Below, in pieces: positions 20,776 to 28,103 of a stretch of 64,000 nt of DNA. A program made the position numbers and the translations under genes. Origin of the DNA: Hyphomicrobiaceae bacterium (GTDB taxonomy: Bacteria > Pseudomonadota > Alphaproteobacteria > Rhizobiales > Hyphomicrobiaceae); assembly GCA_016793635.1 (NCBI GenBank), contig JAEUMD010000020.1:1-64000 (forward strand). The letters run 5' to 3'. The first letter of the stretch is position 1, and the number at the start of each line of letters is the position of its first letter. The notes below the pieces were generated by a model that was not told where the DNA came from, ran no database searches, and saw nothing but the letters and a program-made list of their open reading frames with translations.

Positions 20776-21440
20776 AGGTCCAGTTCAGGGCAAGACGGCT
20801 TCGGAAAAGGTTCGGCAGATAGCATGGCCGCGCGCTCTCAACCCGATAGCCCGGCAATGCCGTTGTGGCCGGGAACGGATGCGATTGGGCCAGCCTGTTG
20901 AACGTTATGCAGAGCTTGCAGACATTGGTTCCCTCGGCCGTGCAGCTGGCCGTGGTATGTGTGCATATGTCCGCTTTCCAAAAATAACGGACGCGAGCTC
21001 CCCATCATTGCTGTCAGATCGGAACGAAGGTTCCGAGGGCTCGCAATCGCGCGTTGGTACGGAGCTCCGCTGCCTGCAGCGTAACGCGTCCTAAGCTCGA
21101 CCGGTTAGTCAGTAACTTCGCGAGACACCGCAATGTAACGGGGGAACATCAGACGGCCTCGGCGAGGGCACGAGTGAGCGACCAAGTCCATCTCTCGCAT
21201 CCACAAGTCGCCGCTCGTGTTCCCCGCGCGCGGCGCCATGGGTTGAGGACTATGCAGCTGCCATTCAGCTGAGAGCCATCGCATAACCTCGAATCGTGGT
21301 CATTGCGACCACCGTCTGATCGCTGCGCAGGCGCCACATCGCGCCAATCTGCTCAGGATTAATTGTTCTTTTAACGTTCCGTTCAGGCACGAGCGTGCTA
21401 GAATCATATGTTGAAGGTGCTAACCAGGGAGGTCGAGCCC
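20776..21440. other. gene-free region upstream of the AAA/protease pair
   Basis: About 660 bases without a supportable gene. Short frames show no recognisable product. The last 60 bases contain TAGAAT (21399-21404), a plausible -10 box for the operon that follows, overlapped by GCACGAGCGTGC (21387-21398), a short inverted repeat that could be an operator. No clear -35 was found. AGGGAGG at 21425-21431 is the strong ribosome site for the ATPase gene. No copy of the tRNA-Ser 3' end was found here. Confidence 0.45.
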
Positions 21441-22448
21441 ATGTCGAACAAACCGATTGCCGCGCTCCTCGCCTCCCATATGGAAGGCGACGACGAGCAG
21501 TTCCTGTCGATCATCTTGCAGTTCGCGGCCCAGGAGGCGCGGCATGGCCGCACTGACGAGGCAGCGAAGCTGAAGGAACTTGTCCAATCCGCTCGCGACC
21601 GGCGACGGGTCTCTCCGCCATCCGGCCAGACGCCCATCCCGATGGCGCGCCCGCGCGGCGAGCTGCAGGGCTTGGTGGACAGCTCCTATCCGAAGGTCAC
21701 GCTCTCAAGCATGGTCCTCTCTCGCGATGCCCGCGAGCGCCTCATGCGCGTGATCCGGCAGCAGCAGTCGCGCGCCGCTCTGCGCGATCACGGCCATGTG
21801 CCTACCACCCATATGTTGCTGGTTGGCCCACCGGGTACCGGCAAGACCATGACGGCCGCGGCCATCGCAGGCGAGTTGCACTTGCCGTTGTTCACCGTGC
21901 GCCTGGAAGCGCTCTTCAGCCGCTTCCTCGGAGAGACCGCAGCCAAGCTGCGGCTGCTGTTCGATCAGATCGCGCAGGTGCGCGGCGTCTACCTCCTTGA
22001 CGAGTTTGACGCAATCGGCTCTCGACGTGCCGCGACCAACGACGTCGGCGAGATCAGGCGCGTGCTCAATTCGGTGCTGGCCTTCATGGAAGAGCCGAAC
22101 TCGACCGACAGCCTCGTGATTGCCGCCACCAACCATGTCGAGATCCTCGATAGCGCGCTGGCGCGCCGCTTCGACGAAGTGATCGAGTATGCCCTGCCTG
22201 ACGCATCCGCGGCGCGGACGGTGATCGAAAGCAGGCTCGGCAAGTTCCGGCTGCATGCGCGGTCCTGGAAGAAGGTCTCCGCCGCTGCAGAGGGCCTCAG
22301 TCAAGGTGAGCTGTGCCGAGCCGCCGATCAGGTGGTCCGCGATGCCATTCTCGCGAAGGCCGATAAGGTGACTGGGGCCGGGCTCGAAAATGCGCTCAAA
22401 GCCCGACAGGCTGTGCAGAGAAGGTTTCGTTCTCAAAGCGAGTTGTAG
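21441..22448 (+). CDS. AAA+ ATPase, IetA-like partner of a subtilisin-like protease
   Basis: A 335-residue AAA+ ATPase. An N-terminal helical region of about 95 residues (MSNKPIAALLASHMEGDDEQ onwards) precedes one ATPase module: Walker A GPPGTGKT at 129-136 (Lys135), Walker B LLDEFD with Asp187/Glu188, sensor 1 VIAATNH and an arginine-finger-like ARRFDEV. This is the layout of the ATPase that is always paired with an S8 protease (IetA in the Ti-plasmid ietAS stability system, also found in antiphage screens). In that system the ATPase is the antitoxin or regulator of the protease. The protease gene follows 54 bases later on the same strand. The start at 21441 has AGGGAGG; 21408 has no such site. 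Assignment to IetA is by domain pairing, not by alignment. Confidence 0.82.
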   Translation: MSNKPIAALLASHMEGDDEQFLSIILQFAAQEARHGRTDEAAKLKELVQSARDRRRVSPPSGQTPIPMARPRGELQGLVDSSYPKVTLSSMVLSRDARERLMRVIRQQQSRAALRDHGHVPTTHMLLVGPPGTGKTMTAAAIAGELHLPLFTVRLEALFSRFLGETAAKLRLLFDQIAQVRGVYLLDEFDAIGSRRAATNDVGEIRRVLNSVLAFMEEPNSTDSLVIAATNHVEILDSALARRFDEVIEYALPDASAARTVIESRLGKFRLHARSWKKVSAAAEGLSQGELCRAADQVVRDAILAKADKVTGAGLENALKARQAVQRRFRSQSEL

Positions 22449-22502
22449 GGCGCCGGTTGCGAATCACTTACCGTTGCAACCTGCCCTAACGAGTTTTGAG
22501 CC

Positions 22503-25052
22503 ATGCCGACGCCCGATGAGTTCGGCGCCCGCGACCGTCAGCACATCGATATTGATGTCCTTCGCGAGCGAGCCGATTACCGCTTTCCTTCCCGTAAGCA
22601 GACCAAGAAGCCGCTTCGCGAAGATTATGCCGCGCACGCCGCGTCCTTGATCGAGCAACTGACTCTGGCGTTGGGTGCAGTCCCGCCGCCGGCAGATCGG
22701 CTCGCGATCGACGGCCTGAAATCCGGCACCATCGTCGAGGTCGCAACCGCGCCGCCCGAACTTGGATCTCGTAAGGCCGCCGTCAAGGTGCCCGCCGCCC
22801 TAGAGTTTCCGGTGCAGGACATCGTCATCCTGCGCGGCGGCCGGCGGGGCGACAAATCCGAGAACGCGCTCGTCTTCGTCCCTGACGACGCGCGCGCATT
22901 CCTGACAGGACGCCTCGGAGCTTACGGCAGCGCCAATCTAGGCAACCGGCCTCGCCCAGATGTGGACCGGTTCGAGAGCATCGAGACCGTGAGTAGCGTC
23001 GAAGATCGGCGCCTCTTCACGGGAACGGTCGCATTCGACGACCCGGAACGACGTTGGTGGGAGCTCTGGGTGCGGGAGCTTGCATCGCCCGAACGGACGA
23101 TCTCGGCCGGCGTCGCGCGTCTCGCGCAGGCGCAGGGTCTCGACGTGCACGGCGACCGGCTGCTGTTCCCGGATACGACGGTCATCTTCGTCCACGCGAG
23201 CGCGGCGGTGCTTGCGGCGTTCGTGGCTCGTATTCAAGGCGCGATAACGGAAGTGCGGCGCGCGACCGGCACCATCTCGGTCTTTCTGGAGAGGGGCGAA
23301 GCCGGCGCCGTCTATCAAGGTGACTGGGTCGAGAGCCTGACCGCGCGCCTGAGGCCGGCCGCAGCCGATGCACCGGCAGTGTGCACGCTCGATACCGGCG
23401 TCGCTGCGGCCCATCCCCTGATCGCTCCCGGCCTGGCTGGCGCATGGGCCTATGATGCCGCTTGGGGTCCCGATGATCATTATCCCGATGGCGGACACGG
23501 CACGGCGCTGACCGGGCTCGCACTGCTCGGCGATTTGGCCCCCCTCATGGAGGACGGAAGGCAAGTCGACCTCACGCACGCAGTCGAATCGATGAAGCTG
23601 CTGCCGCCGGGCGGGTTCCCGCAGACGCAGCCCGGCAACTACGGCGTGGTCACGCAAGGCGCCGTCGCCTCGGTCGAGACCGAGCGGCCGGGCGTCCGCC
23701 GCGTCTTCTGCATGGCTTGTTCGACCGTAGACTTCCCGAACGACCGGCCGTCGACATGGAGCGGATCGATCGATCAGATCGCGGCGGGCTCGATGCCGGG
23801 CGACAGGAATGCGGCCCTGACGGCCGCCGCACATCCGAAGCGCATCGTTCTCGTGCCGACCGGCAATGTCGACGGCGGCATGAAGCCGGATGTCGAACGC
23901 TGCCAAGGGATCGAGGATCCGGCGCAAAGCTGGAATGGGATCACCATCGGCGGCTACACGACCAAGGAGACTTGCAACGACGCGGCGTTCTCGCCCGTCG
24001 TCGCAGCCAACAACCGCAGCCCCTTCAGCCGGGGTTCCAACCTGCAGCCAAATGATCTTACCCCGATCAAGCCAGAGCTGCTGTTCGAGGCGGGGAACAT
24101 GGCGGCGGACGCAACCGGATTTTGCGGGTGGCATCCCGACCTCTCGATGCTGGCGGCGGGGTCGGATGTAGTGAACGATCCTCTGGTGCCATTCTGGGCG
24201 ACCAGTGGCGCATCGGGCGTCGCCGGCCATTTCTTTGGGTCCCTGCAGGCCGCGATGCCGGAACGTTGGCCTGAGACCTTGCGCGCGCTTGCCGTCGATT
24301 CGGCCCATTGGCCCGAGCCAATCCGCAAGCGCTTTATCGGTCGCGGCGCACATTGGAAGACGCTCGGGAAGGCACGGCTGCAGGAGTTGCTGCGCGAGGT
24401 CGGCTACGGCGTGCCGCGGCTCGACCGGGCGATGCTGTCCGCGCGCAACGATATCACCTTGATTGCCGAAGCGGAGATTCAGCCGTATGCGGTCGGAGCC
24501 GACGGGCGCACCGCCGTATTCAACGACATGCATTTCTACAAGCTGCCTTGGCCGAAATCGGCCCTGGAGCAACTCGAGAACGAAATCGTGATGATGAAGG
24601 TCACGCTCTCCTATTTCATAGAGCCGAACCTCACGGGGCGCGCCGCGACGCGTCCCGAGACCTATCGCTCGTTCGGTCTGCGCTTCGCCATGAAGAAGCG
24701 CGGCGAGACGAGCGGGCGGTTCAGGAGCCGGATTTCGGCAGCGCTCGAACGCGAGGCGGCCGAGACCGAAGCGGAAAAAAGCTGCTGGCTGTTGGGGCCC
24801 AAGGCGATCCAAGCCGGATCGCTGCACTGCGATTTGTGGCGTGGCAGGGCGATTGATCTCGCCTTGCACGACGAGATCGCGATCTACCCGGTCGGGGGCT
24901 GGTGGAAGTCGCATGCGGGACAGCGTCGGATGACCGACCGTGCGCGCTATTCACTCGTGATCTCGCTATCGGCTCCCGGGCATGTGATCGACCTGCACGC
25001 CGAAGTCGTCACCCACGTCGATGCGGCGACGATCGGCGTGGAAGCGACTTAA
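22503..25052 (+). CDS. S8 (subtilisin-like) serine protease, IetS-like
   Basis: An 849-residue protease with a complete S8 triad: Asp297 (TLDTGV), His332 (DGGHGTALTG) and Ser568 (ATSGASGVAG). About 285 residues before the Asp form a separate N-terminal domain, and about 250 residues after the Ser form a C-terminal domain; neither is a recognisable secretion or pro-domain. There is no signal peptide, which fits an intracellular enzyme. The spacing between His and Ser (over 230 residues) is long for S8, with a large insert. Such proteins occur next to AAA+ ATPases as IetS, the toxin of ietAS, which is also reported as an antiphage operon. The ribosome site is weak (ttttgagcc before ATG), so lower output than the ATPase would fit an antitoxin-first arrangement. 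Function is inferred from the pair. Confidence 0.85.
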   Translation: MPTPDEFGARDRQHIDIDVLRERADYRFPSRKQTKKPLREDYAAHAASLIEQLTLALGAVPPPADRLAIDGLKSGTIVEVATAPPELGSRKAAVKVPAALEFPVQDIVILRGGRRGDKSENALVFVPDDARAFLTGRLGAYGSANLGNRPRPDVDRFESIETVSSVEDRRLFTGTVAFDDPERRWWELWVRELASPERTISAGVARLAQAQGLDVHGDRLLFPDTTVIFVHASAAVLAAFVARIQGAITEVRRATGTISVFLERGEAGAVYQGDWVESLTARLRPAAADAPAVCTLDTGVAAAHPLIAPGLAGAWAYDAAWGPDDHYPDGGHGTALTGLALLGDLAPLMEDGRQVDLTHAVESMKLLPPGGFPQTQPGNYGVVTQGAVASVETERPGVRRVFCMACSTVDFPNDRPSTWSGSIDQIAAGSMPGDRNAALTAAAHPKRIVLVPTGNVDGGMKPDVERCQGIEDPAQSWNGITIGGYTTKETCNDAAFSPVVAANNRSPFSRGSNLQPNDLTPIKPELLFEAGNMAADATGFCGWHPDLSMLAAGSDVVNDPLVPFWATSGASGVAGHFFGSLQAAMPERWPETLRALAVDSAHWPEPIRKRFIGRGAHWKTLGKARLQELLREVGYGVPRLDRAMLSARNDITLIAEAEIQPYAVGADGRTAVFNDMHFYKLPWPKSALEQLENEIVMMKVTLSYFIEPNLTGRAATRPETYRSFGLRFAMKKRGETSGRFRSRISAALEREAAETEAEKSCWLLGPKAIQAGSLHCDLWRGRAIDLALHDEIAIYPVGGWWKSHAGQRRMTDRARYSLVISLSAPGHVIDLHAEVVTHVDAATIGVEAT

Positions 25053-25087
25053 TCAACTCGACGCGGTAAGCTTGAGAGCAGACATCA

Positions 25088-25112
25088 TCGGCGACGCTGA
25101 ACGCGTCGCCGA
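25088..25112. terminator. hairpin after the protease gene
   Basis: TCGGCGACG (25088-25096) pairs perfectly with CGTCGCCGA (25104-25112) around a 7-base loop, 35 bases after the protease stop. It has no T-run, so it is a weak or Rho-assisted terminator candidate. The remaining 180 bases to tRNA-Ser hold nothing recognisable. Confidence 0.5.
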
Positions 25113-25291
25113 CAATGGTGGCCCGGATGTCGGCTTCTGGGATGCAACGCCATTTGAATAGCAACGCAAGCGCTCCCCCAGGCCATCGCTCAATGCCCGC
25201 ACTGATGCGATCCTACCAACGCGACCGCGTGGGACGGACTGTGGGCTACCCTCAAGGACGAGTGCTAAATTGCAAATATTTCAATGGCTAA

Positions 25292-25381
25292 TGGCGGAGA
25301 GGGTGGGATTCGAACCCACGATACCCTTACGAGTATGCCGCATTTCGAGTGCGGTGCCTTCAACCACTCGACCACCTCTCC
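25292..25381 (-). tRNA. tRNA-Ser (anticodon CGA)
   Basis: On the minus strand this gives a 90-base class II tRNA with a long variable arm. The acceptor stem GGAGAGG pairs with CCTCTCC, the anticodon loop is CTCGAAA (anticodon CGA, reading UCG), and the T-arm has GGTTCGAATCC. The terminal CCA is encoded (25292-25294 reads TGG on the plus strand). Its 3' end faces the AAA/protease pair, the side where elements that use tRNA attachment sites normally sit. Confidence 0.97.
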
Positions 25382-25810
25382 GGAGCCAGGGCACGCTGGC
25401 AGAGCGAGGCTTTTAGCCCGAAGCCGCGGCCCCTTGCAAGCCATTGCGTACGTGATGCCGCATCATTCTCTCGGCTGGCACTCTGCCGAGCGTGGGTCGG
25501 GCCGGGGTCGAAGCCCGAGGCGTATTGTGAGCGGCGGCAACGTCTCCCCCTGGCACAACGAAACGATGCTCGATCAAGACCTTGAGCGGGCGCCGCGGCT
25601 TGGCCCGCAGTCCGCCGCGAAACTTCATTTGCCGAATGGTCTCCTGCGAACCGCACCCGCCCTGTTGAGGGTTTTTTCGTCATGTCCAGGCACACTCCAG
25701 CATGACGAGCCGCCCGGTCGCCGATTTAGGGCCGGCTCATCGTGTTGCCCGACTGGCCAGGCTCGCCCCGGATAGGCTCGAGACCGGCCCGCCAAATGCG
25801 GTTTTGTTCG
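25382..25810. other. spacer between tRNA-Ser and the DUF2865 gene
   Basis: No credible gene. This side should hold the leftward tRNA promoter and the rightward promoter for the next gene. No repeats or terminators stand out. Confidence 0.4.
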
Positions 25811-26812
25811 ATGCGTTCTCGTGGTTTTGCGTTCATCTGCGCGACTGTCGCGTGCCTGCTCCATCCGCAGCCAGCCGCGGCACAATCGTTTTTCGAAAAG
25901 CTGTTCGGCCTCGGCTCGCCTGCCCCGCAGTCGAGTGCGCCGATCGTGCAGCAGATTCCGGCCTCGTCCTACCGCAGCATTCGCGCACTCTCCCGCCCCG
26001 AGCCCGACGACCGGTGGCACGGCGCCGATACGCGGGAGAAGCAGTCCAAGCCGGGCAACCTGCGTGCCGTGTGCGTGCGCCTCTGCGACGGCTACTATTG
26101 GCCGCTCAACGATCACGCTTCCGATCAGACCTTGGAGCAGGACGCCGACCGTTGCGAAGCCTCGTGCGGGACAGAGGCGCGGCTGTTCTACCAGTCCCAG
26201 GACGAGCGAGATCCCGCTGCCATGGTCGACCGTGCGGGGCAGAGCTATGGCGCGCTCAAGACCGCGTTCCTCTACCGGACCAAACTCATCAACGGTTGCG
26301 GCTGCCGGCCGGCGCCTTGGTCGGTCGCCGAGCAGAATCGCCACCGCAGCTACGCGATTGCCGACGCGCTTGCTGCACAGGCACGGGCCGCCCATCTCGC
26401 GGAAGCGGGCGCCGGCGTTCCGCTGCCAGGGAGAAAGCCTGGCGCCGCCGAGCTTGCGATCGCGAACGCAGAAAAGCTTGAGCAGAGAGGCCCGAGCGAA
26501 CCGGCGGAGGCCGGTGCGAGGGTTGCCATTCACGACGGCTCCGAAGCCGCAGCCGCGATGCTGGCGCAGCATATCGAGCAGGCGGGCCGGCCACCGGAAG
26601 AACAGGCGAGCGATCAGTCCAGCGAGACTCCGATTCGGTCGGGAACGAGAACCACGTCGACCCGAACGCAGCCGCGAAACACCGAAACGGGCCGCGCCCG
26701 GAGCGCCAAGACGACCGTCACCCGCTCGCGACCCCAGAAGCTCGCGTCCAATCAGCCCGCCTCGTTCCTCGGGTTGGGCAAGTCGAAGTACGTCTGGCCG
26801 GGCGATCGCTGA
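25811..26812 (+). CDS. DUF2865 domain protein, exported (copy 1)
   Basis: A 333-residue protein with a probable signal peptide (MRSRGFAFICATVACLLHPQ..AAAQS). The DUF2865 core is residues of about 70-190: RAVCVRLCDGYYWPL, then Cys pairs in CEASCGTEARLFYQ and GCGCRPAPW, so six or more conserved cysteines probably form disulfides in the periplasm. The C-terminal 120 residues are Arg/Thr/Ser-rich and look disordered. DUF2865 is known from alphaproteobacteria, but its function is not established. A second, similar protein is encoded at 45041-46345. The start at 25811 is chosen for the signal peptide; 25742 and 25796 are alternatives. It is monocistronic. Confidence 0.85.
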   Translation: MRSRGFAFICATVACLLHPQPAAAQSFFEKLFGLGSPAPQSSAPIVQQIPASSYRSIRALSRPEPDDRWHGADTREKQSKPGNLRAVCVRLCDGYYWPLNDHASDQTLEQDADRCEASCGTEARLFYQSQDERDPAAMVDRAGQSYGALKTAFLYRTKLINGCGCRPAPWSVAEQNRHRSYAIADALAAQARAAHLAEAGAGVPLPGRKPGAAELAIANAEKLEQRGPSEPAEAGARVAIHDGSEAAAAMLAQHIEQAGRPPEEQASDQSSETPIRSGTRTTSTRTQPRNTETGRARSAKTTVTRSRPQKLASNQPASFLGLGKSKYVWPGDR

Positions 26813-26836
26813 GCCGGGACGCTCCGGGGGAGCAAC

Positions 26837-27412
26837 TCAAGGGTGATCGGGTTCCGGCTCGTGCGCTTCCCAGGCCGCTCCCGAAAGAGGGAAGGCTTCC
26901 TCGATCACGTACGGTCCACCGCCGACCTTGGGCCGCGACGAGTAGAGCACGAACCGGCTGACCACGAACCAGGGGCTCACGAAACCGCCATGTCGTGACA
27001 GATAGCGCGCCAGCGCCTCGATGCGCGTGTGTTTGAGACGCGCGATCGTGACGTGCGGCTTGAAACCCCGGGCGGAGACGGGCAACCCGGCATGACGGGC
27101 CGCACGCTCGCAGGCACGGGCCAGCAGCTCGAGCTCAGGTCCGGCCTCGACTCCGGCCCACAGCGTATGAGGCTCGTTACCACCGAACGTTCCGAGTGAG
27201 TTGAGGCGCATCTCGAAAGCCGGCACGTCGATGCCTGAGAGCATGTCCGCGAACTCGCGCGCCACGCGGTTGTCGATATCGCCCGCGAACCGCAGTGTCA
27301 GATGCAGGTTGTCGTTGTGGACCCACGACACTCCCGGCAGCGGCGCCTCGAGATCGGAAAGCAGGTCGCGAACCTCGTCGGGCAGCTCGATGGCGGAGAA
27401 CAGGCGAGGCAT
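26837..27412 (-). CDS. thpR: RNA 2',3'-cyclic phosphodiesterase (LigT-like)
   Basis: A 191-residue 2H-phosphoesterase. The two catalytic H-x-T motifs are HLTL (His37, Thr39) and HVTI (His120, Thr122), and the N-terminus MPRLFSAIELPDE is typical of the family. ThpR opens 2',3'-cyclic phosphates of RNA to 2'-phosphates; the same fold was first named LigT for RNA ligation. The long frame to 27904 has no family likeness before residue MPRLF, and GGGAGG precedes the ATG at 27412, so that start is used. It converges with the DUF2865 gene, only 24 bases away. Confidence 0.92.
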   Translation of the reverse strand: MPRLFSAIELPDEVRDLLSDLEAPLPGVSWVHNDNLHLTLRFAGDIDNRVAREFADMLSGIDVPAFEMRLNSLGTFGGNEPHTLWAGVEAGPELELLARACERAARHAGLPVSARGFKPHVTIARLKHTRIEALARYLSRHGGFVSPWFVVSRFVLYSSRPKVGGGPYVIEEAFPLSGAAWEAHEPEPDHP

Positions 27413-28103
27413 GGCTGTGTCCTCCCATTTGGCGCCGTCGGCGCCTGCCGATCTCATGTGGCGCGCACCGACCACTCTCGCAAGCGCGGCGACGGCGAAC
27501 CAGGTTAGCGTGACGGGCTCGATTAGTTGTAATACCGCGAAACAAAATTCACGAGACCGCCATATTCGCTCCCAGTCGGCGCCGCATTGGTCGCTATGAT
27601 GATGAGCACAGGCCAATGGCTCGGTCCAACACCCCTCTCTCCGGAACGCACCCCCCAGTTCCGTCGAGATCATCTCCTGGACCGGGCCATTTTCTGTTTC
27701 TCGCACCCCTTCCGCAATGACGTCGGCCGATCGGACGACCCGCGTGTGGTTGCATCTGTTCGGAGGGCGACTTCTATTCGCCGCGGACAACTCTGCCGCC
27801 AGACTTCCACGATCTGCCGCAACATCATCAATATTGGGGCTAATGCCCGACACAAACATAAGCGAGGATGACAATCGTTGAAGCCGAGTTGCCTCGGACA
27901 ACACCGGCCGAAGCCCTCCCCCCGGGTCCAGGCCGTGCGAGGCAGAAGCGCTGAAACTTTCTCCTTGATGCCGGCGCCTTCGGGCGCCCGCGAGGGCCGG
28001 CTCCCCCCAAGCCGGCCCTCGTTGCGTTTTCGCCCCCTTGCGCCTTCCACCCGTGCCGCATTACCTGAGGCACGTTCAACAGCGCGGGAGTGCGACGAGG
28101 CAC
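27413..28103. other. gene-free region, possible small RNA near its right end
   Basis: About 690 bases with no gene I can support between thpR (leftward) and the M3 peptidase (rightward). The left half must hold the thpR promoter. From about 27840 rightward the sequence has consecutive hairpins: GGCGCC-TTCG-GGCGCC (UUCG loop) and then the terminator-like stem at 27991-28021. No protein gene on this strand ends before that stem, so a short structured transcript or a 5' leader of the peptidase mRNA is possible. Confidence 0.4.
27991..28029 (+). terminator. 11-bp hairpin followed by GTTTT
   Basis: CGAGGGCCGGC (27991-28001) pairs with GCCGGCCCTCG (28011-28021) and is followed by ttgcgtttt. It has the look of an intrinsic terminator for rightward transcription, 75 bases before the peptidase start. 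Confidence 0.65.

Noticed and set aside
20776-21440. Left attachment site of an island (copy of the tRNA-Ser 3' end)
   Set aside because: Read by eye, no stretch matches the last 15-20 bases of tRNA-Ser. A degenerate copy cannot be excluded without a search.
27840-28030. SRP RNA, 6S RNA or RNase P RNA
   Set aside because: None of the conserved loop sequences of these RNAs was found; only hairpins are visible, so it is reported as an unnamed candidate.
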